DNA from: Vanrija pseudolonga
Taxonomy: Eukaryota; Basidiomycota; Tremellomycetes; Trichosporonales; Trichosporonaceae
Assembly: GCF_020906515.1 (NCBI RefSeq)
Contig: NC_085854.1
Span: forward strand, 1,302,001-1,366,000
Length of the DNA stretch: 64,000 bases
Reading direction: 5' to 3'
Shown: positions 46,272 through 58,049 of the stretch, piece by piece
Layout: each line of letters begins with the position of its first letter
Position numbering within the stretch: position 1 is the first letter of the stretch
The notes under the pieces: generated by a model
What the model was told of the DNA's origin: nothing
Seen by the model: only the letters and a program-made list of their open reading frames with translations
Database searches by the model: none
Position numbers and translations under genes: made by a program

Positions 46272-46354
46272 GGTCCTATCGGAAAGTGGAAAATCCGCTC
46301 GATTTTGACAGTGATTGATTTCGAGAGACCTGGGTTCGAACCCCAGTGGGCCCT
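46272..46354 (+). tRNA. tRNA-Gln (anticodon TTG) with 11-nt intron
   Basis: An 83-nt cloverleaf. The acceptor 5' strand GGTCCTA (46272-46278) pairs with TGGGCCC (46347-46353), with one mismatch (position 3:70) and one wobble. The D arm GGA/TCC has loop residues including AGTGG. The anticodon stem CTCGA (46298-46302) pairs perfectly with TCGAG (46321-46325). The loop reads TT-TTG-A and then an 11-nt intron (46309-46319) after position 37, the standard site. The T arm is CTGGG-TTCGAAC-CCCAG (perfect), the discriminator base is T, and a TTTT terminator lies at 46359-46362. The start GGTCCTAT and discriminator T are typical of fungal tRNA-Gln. The A box TCGGAAAGTGG deviates at two places, so slight degeneration is possible. 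Confidence 0.72.
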
Positions 46355-47427
46355 GACGTTTTGGAGGTCGTTGGAGGGAAAGCTCGTCCCCGGCCTTTGT
46401 TCCTCGATTTTTCGGCCACTCCTATTCTTTGTCACATGACGATATCGGTAAATATTATGCCGATCTGTAGCTATGTATATGGTAGAGCTAGCATGGCTAA
46501 ATGTACACATGGAGAGAGAATGTTGAGGAGTGATAGCAGAAACTGTTCACCAGCAGGATGGGATGACACTTCCGCCTCGTTGCAACACCTCGACTATGCA
46601 CAAGCCTGCATTCCTTTGGCATCTGGTGGGCTGGTCGGGAACAGCGCGGGGCTTTGAGCTTCCTCCAACGGCGAAGAGGAGGGAGATTATCACCATCACC
46701 GACTCTGGTACGTCTTTCTCTTGAACGTTTGTCGGAAGAGATGTCGTCGTCCTCGCTAAGACCCCTATGCTGGTGGTTCAGTACTATGCGCAGGACTTTT
46801 CTTTGTGTCTGCCTCGTGGACGACGAGACTCAGTCATGTAATACACTTGACTGTATGAACCGTGTCCCCCGCAACTTGCTTCTCTCGACGCCACTTAATG
46901 ACGAAGTGGAAAGAGTCCGACCTTTCCATCAGCGCCGGGCACTTCAAGCGTCACCCTGACGCCTCGGCGCGTGCTGAAGCGGTGGGGGCAATGTCTAAGG
47001 ATGCCAAGAGGCTTGCCTTTCAGCGAGGTGTACAAAGGGTATGCCTAGTCGCTGGCCTTTCTAGACCCAAGGAGTTGGGAGCGTCAAGAGCTGCAGCAAC
47101 CTGGGTGCCACTCGAGGTTGTCGCGTCACACATGTTGACCGCATCCTCGAGCCCCCTGTGTACTGCACCCGCCTCAATTTATCATGCCAATGAGCGTCAT
47201 CCATTCAACTCAACGTTGCCAGTGCCAGACCACGGCCGCCGAGCCACAGCTCCTGCTAGACTGATGCATAACAACAGGACGACCAGATACAAATGGAACG
47301 AAGGGGAACTGATTCCAAGACCAAAATGAACCGAAACTGGGGACTAGAGACAGAGGGGCGCGCATAGGCCGGGTATCATCATGCCGAGTGACGATTGTTC
47401 GTCGCGGACCTCGCACCTCGGCTTCGC
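46355..47427. other. Intergenic region after the tRNA gene
   Basis: About 1.1 kb, visibly less GC-rich at 46440-46520 than the genes around it. Fragments of open frame (46640-46960 and 46862-47329) give peptides such as KWKESDLSISAGHFKRHPDA, which might be remnants of a gene, but no family or intact frame is recognisable. Confidence 0.4.
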
Positions 47428-48595
47428 TTACGCCAGGTTCTCGAGTGCCACTCTAGCCTGCCACTTGCCAAAGCGCCGGTTGGCGCGGAGGAAGACGGGC
47501 AGGAGGGGGAAGAGCGCGAGGGCGATCGGGAACAGTGCGACGAGCGCAATGAAGCTCGGCAGCACGACAAGCGGCTTGATGAGGAGGAAATACGAGAGGG
47601 CCGAGTACGAGTAATAGTCAGAGAGCTGGTGTCAGCGGGGTCCAGGGTAGCAAACTCACCATTGCCCACGAGAGTTTGAGGAAGCCGGCGTCATCGCCAT
47701 CACGGTGGAAGATCGGCCGGCGGGGCACGCGCCCCACGCCATGGAAGTACGCCTGCATGCGCAGCTCGACACGTGCGGCCCAGCGGGCGAGCACGAGCGT
47801 GAGCCACCAGAAGACCGCGCCGATCGGCAGCGTGATAAGCAGCGCGGTTCCGACCAGCGTGCCGACGAGTAGGGGCGGCCAGAGGGCGAGTGCCTGGGGT
47901 CAGCGGCACCAGGCGGAGTAACTCACCCAGGGGAAGTTGATGACAAGCGTGTGGAAGAGGGCTTTCCACGCGGCGGACTGGCCCACCGGGCGCCAGTATC
48001 GCCTCCACGCCGAGGCGCGCGGCGCGCCGAGCATCACCTCGTCGTCGCCGTACAGCACGGCACCCCACGCCGAGGGGGGGGAGTAGGGCGGCTGCGCCGC
48101 GCGGGGGATGAGCGGGGTCGTCTCGTCGACGAACAGGTCTGAGCCGGAGCGCACCGAGCGGCGGGGCGAGATGGCGGGTCGCACCGCACCAGAGACAGTC
48201 GCGGCGCGCGGGCGGTCCCCGAACGGCGCGTACGCTGGCGGCGCTTCGTTCTCCGGCGCCTTGCTCGGGTCGACTAGGAACAGCGAGCCGTCGCTCGCGA
48301 GGACGTATACCGGCGCCGCGGGCGAGGGATGGTGCGGGGTCAAGGGAGAGGGCGACGACGGGGACGCGGCGTTCATCGTCAGGTGGAGGTTGAGGCTGTT
48401 TGGCGCGGGGTGAGGAGGGGGGCTGGTGCTCGTGCTCGTGCTGCTGGCGGGGCAGCAGCTGTGGATGTGGGGAAGCGAGTGGGAGCGCGTGGTGGTGGCG
48501 GGGGGTGTGATGTGCGCGGTGGGAGGGGGCTGCGCGCCGCCGCTGGTGATGTCGGGGGCGACGACGTCCTCGGGGGCGCTGGCGTCTGTGCCCAT
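47428..48595 (-). CDS. Multi-pass membrane protein with duplicated hydrophobic module
   Basis: The N-terminal half (about 220 residues) is Ser/Pro/Thr-rich and probably cytosolic. The C-terminal half has two hydrophobic modules. The first is KALFHTLVINFPWALALWPP followed by a helix pair ending near LARWAARVELRMQAY, and the second is ALSYFLLIKPLVVLPSFIAL with a helix pair ending FGKWQARVALENLA. Each starts with an aromatic 'ALxYxLLxxP' type segment and ends with an Arg/Glu helix, resembling the duplicated membrane module called 'putative sensor' in actinobacterial kinases; this likeness is my reading of the pattern and is unproven. Introns near 47632-47660 and 47893-47926. The ATG at 48595 is preferred, but an in-frame ATG at 48799 is open and would add 68 residues. 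Function unknown. Confidence 0.68.
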
Positions 48596-48928
48596 TGTGA
48601 AGGTGCCGATCGGGGCGTGCACTGCCGTCGTCGTCGTCGTGCAGTCTAGTATTATCTCGTCGCTGCTGGGGGAGAGGTGCACGCAGACATGATGTTGCTG
48701 CCTGCTGCCTGCTGCTCGTGTGCTTGTAAAGAGAGGCGAATGCGAGCTAGTGGTTGAAAGTGCGGCATGTGGTGGTCGACTTTGGTTCGCCTGCGTCATT
48801 CAAACCGCAGCAAGCAGCCGCGGCGATAACACAAATCCACGGCATTTTACCCCGCATCACGCGCCGCATTGTTGATCTCGACGAGTTGAGCATCTCGACT
48901 TTGTCAACACTCTGTCCACCCACCCACA
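48596..48928. other. Divergent promoter, membrane protein / cyclophilin
   Basis: About 330 bp. If the longer start at 48799 is used for the membrane protein, the gap shrinks to about 130 bp. Confidence 0.35.
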
Positions 48929-49697
48929 ATGGTAAGCTGGTCTCCTGTAGCGCAGCTCACCCCAGTCCGTCACATTACATACGACCCTCGGCGATCTCAA
49001 GGTATGCGTGCTTCTTGCTGCGGCGCCGGTGCACGCCCGCCCGCTCGCTCGCTGACGCTGCCTCCCAGATCGAAGTCTTCTGCGAGGCCGTCCCCCGCAC
49101 GGCGGAAAATTTCCTCGCGCTCGCCGCGTCGGGATACTACGACAACACGCTGTTCCACCGTAACATCAAGGGCTTCATGGCGCAGACTGGCGACCCGACG
49201 GGCACGGGCAAGGGCGGGCAGAGTATCTGGGGGGCGCCGTTTGGGGACGAGGTCCGGCAGACGCTCAAGGTGGGTTGAGGCGAGGTGAACGGCGAGGGGC
49301 GAGCGCAGCGAGCCGCGAGTCGCGAACTGCACCGATGGCATGGATGGGCAGAAGCCTGGCGGGCCTTGCTGTGGCCTGGTTACCAAGCACCGCGCCCCGG
49401 TGCCAAGCTCTCACCCGATCACACCGCGTACTCACACCCCAGTTCAACACCCGCGGCATCGTCGCCATGGCCAACGCCGGCCCCGGCACCAACAAGTCGC
49501 AGTTCTTCATCACGTACGCCAAGCAGCCGTCCCTCGACGGCAAGTACACCATCTTTGGGCGCGTCATCGACGGACAGGATTCGACGCTCGACCTGATTGA
49601 GAAGCTGCCCGTCAACGAGAAGAACCGCCCGACGAAAGAGTGCCGTATCGAGCGGATAACCATCCACGCCAACCCCATCGCCGAGGCACAAAAGTAG
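48929..49697 (+). CDS. Cyclophilin, PPIL3/Cyp10-type peptidyl-prolyl isomerase
   Basis: A small cyclophilin of about 160 residues of the spliceosome-associated PPIL3 type. After a start codon directly followed by an intron (48932-48967), exon 2 gives [12 protein letters not shown], then [38 protein letters not shown] (catalytic Arg in FHR), [32 protein letters not shown] and [13 protein letters not shown]. The active-site set [14 protein letters not shown] and the absence of the long insertion loop of Cyp18-like members place it in the PPIL3/Cyp10 group. Other introns near 49001-49068 and 49270-49441 (the last is longer than usual). The start is chosen because the ATG-intron boundary matches GTAAGC...CCCCAG. 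It faces the membrane protein gene head to head. Confidence 0.92.
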
Positions 49698-49798
49698 ACA
49701 CAGAGACACCCCTGTAGCACACATGTAATACATAGACACGGCTCGATTAGTACGCCACACTGGCTCTACTACCATGCTGCCCGCCCCCGCTGGCTCAA

Positions 49799-51075
49799 CT
49801 AGTACGCCGTCCACCGCCCCGACGCCCCCTGTGTCTGCAGCGCCTCGCGGTTGGGGATGATCGAGTCCTTGATCTTGAACACCTCGATAGCGTCCTCCCA
49901 CGTGGCCATGTCGAGCTCAATCACCGCCTGGTTGCTTGCCTCGCTGTGGTCCGTGTCGTCCCCGGGCGGGTCACGAGCGCCTGGGCGTCAGCGCGGTCAC
50001 CTCGAGCCCACTCACGAGCAATGATCTCGCCATCATTCTTCACCTCAATCTCTAGACGCTGCTCCTTGGCCAGGAAGCTCGCGTAAAACACATTCTCGAC
50101 CGTCTGCGAAAAGCTGTTGGGGTTGATGACGAAGCGGAAAAAGTTGATGCCCTCGCGATCGGGGTCCACCTCGTTGAGCGCATTCGCGACCGTACGCACA
50201 TTAGCTGTGGTGATGTCTTTTGGTGCTGGACCGTTACGCTGGGTCTGGATCTCCTCTGGGCGCGTCTCTGCCGCCAACGCCTGCCGTGGGGCGCGTTTCG
50301 TCGCCGGCCGCTTCTTGTGCTCGACGCTCAGCGGGCCATACCTGACTGTCAGCTGTGCCCAGTACGACGCCAGCTTACATGAACTCGATGCCCGGCACGC
50401 GGCGGTAGAGCTTGGCCGCCATCCAGCCAATCTTCTCCCAGTCGCCCAGCCTTCCTCGCCGAGCGCGATCGCGATTGCGCTGACGCTGGTCCTCGTCGTC
50501 GTCATCGTCGAGGTCTTCAACCTCGGGGCGGTTGAGGCCGAGTTGGAGCTGTACACTGAGCGGTTAGCCCTGCCGTTGGCGATGTACCCACCGAGTGAGG
50601 TACAAGTCGACGTCGAATGCCGAGCTGCTCAGCTTCATGCGCCGTGCAAGCGTGGCTGCCGTCTCGGCAGTCGTTGCCATAAGGCGCGCGTCTGCACTCG
50701 CGAGCGTCGTGTCCTTGACTAGACGGCGTTAGCCCTGCCGGCCGTCGCTCCCCCGCGCCCACGCACCATTCTTGAACAGCTTGGACGACTCGCCGATCAC
50801 GCGGCTCAGGTCGGCAACCTTGGTGTTCTCAATGTTCGCCTTGAGGTCTAGAGCGTCAGCCGGCGCCACCTTGCCAAACACCCACCATCAGCCGTGTGCT
50901 GCAGGTCGCGGTATCCCTGCGCCATGCGCTCGACTTCCTCTGGATCCTGGCGCGCAAACACGTCGTCGCCGAGCGTCTTGCGGCGGCGCTTGCGCGTGCC
51001 GTTCATCGTCGCCGACTGGGTCTGTGTCTGCGTCTCGGCCTCGTGCCTGCGGCGTGATGGGCCTGCTTCGGACAT
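49799..51075 (-). CDS. NSE4: SMC5-SMC6 complex kleisin subunit Nse4
   Basis: The kleisin that bridges Smc5 and Smc6 heads in the nuclear DNA-repair complex. The N-terminus is Arg/Glu-rich (MSEAGPSRRRHEAETQTQTQ, KRRRKTLGDDVFARQDPEEV). The N-terminal kleisin helices show as ADLSRVIGESSKLFKNVKDT and ATLARRMKLSSSAFDVDLY. The C-terminal winged-helix domain has INFFRFVINPNSFSQTVENV followed by FYASFLAKEQRLEIEVKNDG, the most conserved Nse4 stretch. It ends GASGRWTAY. Introns near 50840-50886, 50715-50768, 50551-50612, 50342-50386, 49968-50020. Start at 51075 opens the first ATG of the frame. It is divergent from the CAK1-like kinase over 311 bp. Confidence 0.9.
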
Positions 51076-51331
51076 GGTGGTGGTGGTGGTGTGGGGGAAG
51101 GTGTGTGTGTGAGAGCTCAAATGCGACAATGTTGGTTGTTGTCGTTGTGCGCGTCGGCGCGCGGCTCGCAAGCTAACGCGACTCAGGGTCGCACCCACGC
51201 GACCACCACGTGCTCATTCCCTTATCACCCAGGTCCCAATTTGGTCCCGCAGTAATCTCGTTCCTGGCGTGTACCCGCGCGCGTCACTGTGAACGTCGGT
51301 CGTCCGTGGCGGGGGAGCCACAAAAACAACC

Positions 51332-51338
51332 TATATAA
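51332..51338 (+). promoter_or_regulatory. TATA box of the CAK1-like kinase
   Basis: TATATAA, 49 bp before the ATG at 51387 in the divergent NSE4 promoter region (51076-51386). The distance fits a short leader. Confidence 0.5.
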
Positions 51339-51386
51339 CCCCCAACGACGCGATCCAAACCTTGTCTTTTCATCGACAACACACCA

Positions 51387-53144
51387 ATGGCGTCCCCGTC
51401 AATACTGGCACGCGAGAACCTCAAGGTGCTGGCAAAGGGTACGCTGTCGCTGGCGGGTGCTGGGGGTCGCGTACAAGCTCACCAGACCAGGCGTCCAGGC
51501 CGTAGTGGTGCTCGTGCCGGCGGCAGAGCCGCAAGACCCCGCAGCGACGCCGAGAGAGCGCGCTGCCGCCCGCTCGGTGCTCAAGCTCGTCCTGGGGCCG
51601 GAGAACGGCGTCTCGGCCTCCCTGCGACCACACAACCCTGTCAAGGAGGTCGCCGCGCTGCGCAAGGCTGACCATGCCAACGTGGGTAGCTTGCCCACGG
51701 CTCCACTCACCCGCTGCCAGATCATCAAGCTCCTCGACTACAGCTACGACCGCAAGGCACTAGAGCACATCATCACGCTGCCATTACAGGCGCTGCGGCT
51801 GACCGAGGTGCTGACCGCCTCGTTTGCCGCCGACGAGCGGGCGTACGCGGCGGGCTCGCAGCCGCCACAGGCACGAGTATCTCTCTCCCTCTTTGTACGG
51901 ACCGCACAGGGACTGCTCTCGGCGCTGGCGCACCTCCACGCCCAGGGCATCTCACATCGCGACGTCAAGCCCGCAAACATTATGCTCTCGTGGGGTGGCG
52001 AGCCTGTTCTCAAGGACTTTGGCACCGCATGGGACGAGGCGGGCGCGGGCGACGACATCGACCCGGACGAGCAGGGCGGCGGCAAGACGGCCAAGGGCAA
52101 GCCCAAGACGACGGCCGTCGGCACGGGGTAAGAAGTGGCCCTCGGTGGCGAGCTGACCCGCAGCCCATACCGCGCCCCAGAGCTGCTGTTCGGCCCAAAC
52201 GACTACGACCCGCGCGCGCTCGACCTGTGGGGCGCGGGCGCCACGCTCGCCGAGTTCTTCCGCCAGACAGGCCCGTACCCCGTCGAGCCGGACAGCGGGC
52301 CGGACAGCTCGGACGAGGAGCTCGGTGCCGCCGTGGCTGCCGTTGCAGCGCTCAAGATCGGGCGCCGGCCCAGCCCGACGGACAACGAGCGCACACCGCT
52401 GTTCAATGCGGCCTACGGCGACCTCGGGCTCGCGGGCAGCATATTCCGCATCCTGGGCACGCCGACAAAGGATTCGTGGCCTGTGAGTTGGTTGTGGAAC
52501 GAGGCGGACGTGGGCTGTAGAGTGTTGCTTTGTGCCATCTCGTCCGGCTGCGGCGTGCATGCCGCCAGCTGCGGTGGCTGAGGAACGCCTTGTCGTGGCA
52601 CCTTTGTTGCGGCAGACCCAGGGCAGCGTGGCATGGCATGTTGGTGCCAAAGTTCCATGAGTGGAACTTTACAGCGCCTTGCTTGTTTAGAATCTTAATC
52701 TGGAAGTGCTCTGGCGGTGGCTGCCAGGCACTGCGGCGCAGTGTTGTCGTGTTTTCTTTCTCCAGCCATGGCTGGTGGCCCCAGGCACGCGATCTGGTGG
52801 CCGACGTTACGTCGCAAGCGTGCCGCGGCGTGGCGCCAGCTGACCCCGCCGCTCAGACCTTTGACTCGCTGCCCGACGCGCACAAGATGTTCTTTGACGA
52901 GCGCCCCGCCGTGCCTCTTGCGTCGGTGCTCCCCGGCCTCAACGAGGAAGAAGAGGGAGATGCCAGGGCAGACGTGGTGCGCGTGCTTGGCGGCTTGGTC
53001 CGCCTCGAGGCCGCCGAGCGGACAAGTGCGGCCGACGCGCTGGCGCTGTTGGAGCGCACCTCCCTCAGCCCACATGCCCAGGATAAGGCGGCTGCGGCTT
53101 TCATCGACTCGTTGCTCGATGCCGAGGCCGTCAAGTTTGCCTAG
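51387..53144 (+). CDS. Monomeric CDK-activating kinase-like protein (Cak1/Csk1 type)
   Basis: A protein kinase without a glycine loop: after MASPSILARENLKVLAKG a 52-nt intron (branch CTCAC, acceptor GACCAG) leads to VQAVVVLVPAAE. The catalytic Lys is in RSVLKLVL; the HRD motif is HRDVKPANIML, the DFG is KDFGTAWD, and the APE is YRAPELL (joined over an intron at 52130-52163). Lack of the glycine loop with intact HRD and DFG is a known trait of yeast Cak1, which activates Cdc28 by phosphorylation of its T-loop. The activation segment carries a Lys/Gly/Asp-rich insert (DIDPDEQGGGKTAKGKPKTT). An unusually long intron (52483-52784, 302 nt) interrupts the last third. The name is a family-level call; Csk1-like or other CAK-like kinases are alternatives. 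Confidence 0.75.
52649..52670. repeat. Perfect 9-bp inverted repeat inside the long CAK1 intron
   Basis: AAAGTTCCA and TGGAACTTT flank a 4-nt loop. It sits in the centre of the 302-nt intron, which is six times longer than neighbouring introns. It could be a remnant of an inserted element or an RNA hairpin. Confidence 0.6.
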
Positions 53145-53305
53145 CCGCCGGCGTGTACTCATGTGTGTTACCACTGCGCATTATATTTAGTCGAGCCAAC
53201 GCTCATGATGCATGACAAGGCAACAATAATAGTACAAATCATCATATCTAGTCGTATCTAATCTGCAGTCCCGATACGGAAACTCAAAACTCAAAAACAC
53301 CAACT

Positions 53306-54995
53306 CTACTTTGCCGGTGTGTACTCGTACGAGCGAGGGGCGGTGCGGATGGCACGGTCAATGATACCGTTCGTGACCTCGGGGTTGTCGAGGTAGAGGT
53401 GGTGGCCGGCCTGGGGCACGACGTGGAACGAGCCAGCGGCGTTGCCGGCCTTCTCGAGCACCTTGACGGCGTCGCGGCCGCCGTCGAGGTCCATCCAGTC
53501 ATTGTCACCGTAGAGGAACGACACGGGGATCTTGAGCTTGTCGACGCGGTCGATCAGAGGAAGGCGGGCGTATGCTCCAGGCTTGAGGATGTGCGAGATG
53601 CAGAACTCGCCCGAGCCCTTGAGCGTGCTCGTGCCGTAGATGTACGAGTGGAGGTCGCGCACGTCGTCGGCCGACTGGGACGCGAAACGGCGCGACGAGT
53701 ACTTGCCGACGAGCATCGGGCCCCATGGTCCAATGCCGCGGAGGACGCTGAAAGGCGACAGGCCCTTGTCCCAGCCCCAGAGGAACACTGATCGGATCAG
53801 CGACCTGGAGGTGGATTGCGCGGGTTCAGGAGGAGGGGGGGAAGGCGTACTCTTTGTAGCTCCGCGGCGGAATGCCGAGTTCTCGCGCTCCTGCTGCCAC
53901 TGCTTGGCCTCGCCGTGTGCGTCCTCGCCCGTGACGGCGGCCTCGAGCGCCTCGGGGTTGCCGGCGATGCCCTCGTCGACGTTGTCGGCGTCCTCCTGCG
54001 CCGGCTTGGCCTTGGTGGCGGGTGCGGGTCCGGGCGAGCCGTTAAGGTTGAGCTCGCCGCGGGGGATACCGACGGGCGAGACAAGAATGAGCGAGCTCAC
54101 GCGCTCGGGGTAGCGGAGGGCGTATGCCGTCGCGAGGTAGCCACCGAGCGAGTGGCCCACGAGGACCATCTTCTCGAGGCCGACCGAGGCGCGCCACGAC
54201 TCGAGCGACGAGAGGAAGAAGTGCTCAGCACGGGCGACGCGCTGCTCGACGGGAGCGTTGGAGGGAGCGGCAAGGAGCGCGGGGTTCGGGCGCGACGACA
54301 GGCCCATTCCGAGCCAGTCGAGGAAGAAGGTGCGGCGGCCAGTGGCGGCGGCAGAGCGGGCGATGGGGTCCCAGTTACGGAAGAAGAATCTGGGCCAAAA
54401 GTTAGCGTCTGTGACTGTAACGCGCGGCTACCACTACTTACCCCTGGGCCGCGGCGTAGCCGTGGAGGACGACGACAGCCTCCTTCGAGTCGGCATTGTC
54501 CTGGCGACTGATCTCGAGCGTGTTGATGTAGTCCTGGTGGTTCTTGTGGCAGTGCTTCTTGTGGTGGTGGTGATGGTGGCTGCTGGTGCCCGACTTGAGC
54601 GACGAGGCGCGCGAGTCGGGGTTGGTGTCTGGGACGGTGGGTGCCAGCGCAGGGTCCGGGGTGGGGATGAAGACGTTGCGGACGGTCGCGGCGAACCCAG
54701 TGCTGGGGTCGATGGGCGGCACAAACGGCTTCTCGTCCGTCTGGGGGTGGCTGCCCGACCAGGAGAACCACGACTTGGACGGCTCTGGCGGCGCAGGCGT
54801 GTAGTAGCTCAGGCGGCGGAGCATGCGGTCCTCGGCGATCCTAGCGTCGCGGTAGCCCGACGAGGCCCACCATGCCGCGAGCGACGAGCGAAAGTCGGTG
54901 GGGATCTCGCGCGCCGCGGGCGTGTGTGATGGGGAAGGCACGCGCGTCGGCGGCTCGGAGAAGCTGGCCGTGGCAGTAGCGGTAGTGGTGGCCAT
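53306..54995 (-). CDS. Alpha/beta hydrolase, CLD1 / ABHD4-ABHD5 type
   Basis: A lipid hydrolase or acyltransferase related to yeast cardiolipin deacylase Cld1 and animal ABHD5. Parts: Ser/Thr-rich N-terminus, SSLAAWWASSGYRDARIAED, FIPTPD, the oxyanion strand VVVLHGYAAAQG, RTFFLDWLGMGLSSRP, the nucleophile elbow GHSLGGYLATAYALRYPERV, SPVGIPRGEL, a low-complexity insert of about 90 residues, the Asp-containing LYGDNDWMD and the catalytic His in GHHLYLDNP. An HX4D box (HHLYLD) is intact, as in acyltransferase-type members. A natural poly-His run SSHHHHHHKKHCHKNH is present near residue 140. One intron at about 54393-54440. The start MATTTATATASFSEP is preferred over an upstream in-frame ATG (55271), since the extension is low-complexity. 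Confidence 0.87.
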
Positions 54996-56092
54996 TGTGT
55001 CGTTGTAGTAGAGAGAGGGAGAGGAAGAGGTATAGGCGACGGCGGCGGCGGCGCTGCTGTAAATAGTTGGTTGGGGGGAGGTGGAGGGAGGTGGAGGCTG
55101 GAGGACGATTACGAGGCGGCGGCTTGGGCGGCTCGAGTTGTTGATTGTGCGGGCGACCAGGCGCCAAGGTGAGGCAAACAGACTTGTTAGGGGGGCGAGG
55201 AGACTGAGCTCTGCCCGTAAAGGTGTTAGTGGGTGTGATGCTTTGCTTGAGGGTGGGTGAGAATGGCTCAAACGCGATTGTCTGTCGTGTTTTTATGGGC
55301 GGGAGTGCGGGGTGGGTCCAATTTCATGACCGACGGTCAAGAAACGGCTGTAGGAGGGCTGTGCCTTCGGCCTCGCTGCCACCACCAAGGCTCGCCGGCC
55401 GGTCGGTCGTCACCGCCGCGTGCGTCGTTTAACACCGTCTGGCACCCAAACAGTGTCGTCATCGCTCGGCACAGATGCACATCAATCGTCCCCTCCCTCG
55501 ACAACAGAGCGGGACGGTGACAACTGGCATTTTCTTTCTTGCCCTCTTGCTCCTCGGTGCCTCGGCCCCGGCCCGTCACTTGCTGACACGGCATCCCCGA
55601 GCTCACAGCCCTCCACTTGATCTGCGTCATTCTGCGTGGAAACCACGCGACGTGACTTCCTTCACGTGATTGTTGTCCGGGGATATCCCTCATCTCCGTG
55701 CCACCTTGGCCCCCACTACCCCGTGCAGTGTTTCTTTTTCCTCGACACGGACGGAATAGGATTTGACGGGTTTTGATCCCGCCGTTTATGCCGTGCGCGC
55801 GTTCCGGTGCGGCTGGCTGGCTGGCTGGGGTGACACTGTGTCACCCACCAGGCGTGCGCCCCCCCCGACAGCCACCACCGAATCAATCTGACCGCCAGCC
55901 GCACTCGTCGTCGGGTTATTGGCCTCGCGACCTAGCCATTTAACAACCGCCTTCCTCGTCGCTTTTAAAAACCCCAACAAAATCCACCACTCCTCCTTCG
56001 TGAGTATACCAGCTGGCGCAAAGTCTCCTTGTAGGCATCCGCAGCCCCCTCAACGCATTTTGCAGCATCCCCGCTCACGCATACTGCAGACA
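54996..56092. other. Divergent 1.1-kb region, CLD1 / ADK1
   Basis: No coding sequence is supported. A TTTTAAAA sequence lies near 55961-55968, about 130 bp before the ADK1 ATG, and a TGGCTGGC duplication near 55812-55826. Confidence 0.45.
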
Positions 56093-57178
<1,086 letters not shown>

Positions 57179-58049
57179 GCTTGCTCGCGAGTAGTGTGCT
57201 CCGCAGCGACAATGCATTCCGGCAGAGCCGGTCTCTCTCGCCCCTGCTTGGTCCCATCTTGTCTCCCCGACACCCCATTACCTACCCTACCATACCAAAA
57301 CCAGATGAGCCAGTGAGGGCGATATAGCAGAAACTGCATGCATCATGCATAGGAACCTAGCGTCCCGACGAGAGGGCCCCCGCTTAGAGCTCTAGCCGGC
57401 GTCGCGTTACACACACATGCACACTGATCGGCGGTGTCGGTACGAGCGAGTGTTGGGGCAGGGCAGATGACGCTTTTGGTTGTCGGACGCGCGGACGGCT
57501 ATTTGCCAGACGCCAAGTGTCCGAGGCGATCCGATAAATCCCTACAGCCTGGGAGAGTGGGGGGTTGTGCCTGGTAAAGTGTATACGACGCTGCACGGGG
57601 CCATTACAGCAGCCACCACCACGACGCTCTAATCTCTCCCGTCTTGTAATGATTGACCGGGTCGGCAGTAATCATTAACCATCGGCTCGTCGACCGAAAT
57701 CCGGCCAGGCAGGTCAACACGATCCGTGGACATGGCGTCTTGTCTGTGCGCTCCTCCTCACTCCCGATTCGCCCTGCGGGGCTACACGGGCGCGCCACAC
57801 ATCCGCACACGGGGCCACATCGCGTGATATCGTTCAATGCATACATGCGGGGGGTCCTACGGATATACGTGGCCCCGCGGCTCGAGTGTGGCTCGCAAGT
57901 GTAGTAGTAGTGTGGTGGTAATGGACAGATTATACAGTGGGATGGGGGTTGCGAGTGTGATTGTGTCATGAGTGGGTTTGAGCGCCCGGTGGGGAGGGGG
58001 GAGGGGGAAGGAGGAAGGGGTGGGGGATTGGAGAACGCAGGGGCCAGCA
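57179..58049. other. 870-bp convergent intergenic region
   Basis: Unusually long for a convergent pair in this window (others are 76-490 bp). It shows no open frame with family features. A TAG-rich patch (GTAGTAGTAGTG) lies near 57900-57911. A non-coding or unrecognised short gene is not excluded. Confidence 0.45.

Noticed and set aside
46174-46353. A 180-nt tRNA model using GGGCCCA at 46174 as acceptor 5' strand
   Set aside because: It has no A box or D arm at the required distance. The shorter model starting at 46272 gives a complete cloverleaf.
55002-55271. N-terminal extension of the CLD1-type hydrolase
   Set aside because: Ser/Pro-rich, and it overlaps the probable promoter; the ATG at 54995 is sufficient for the domain.
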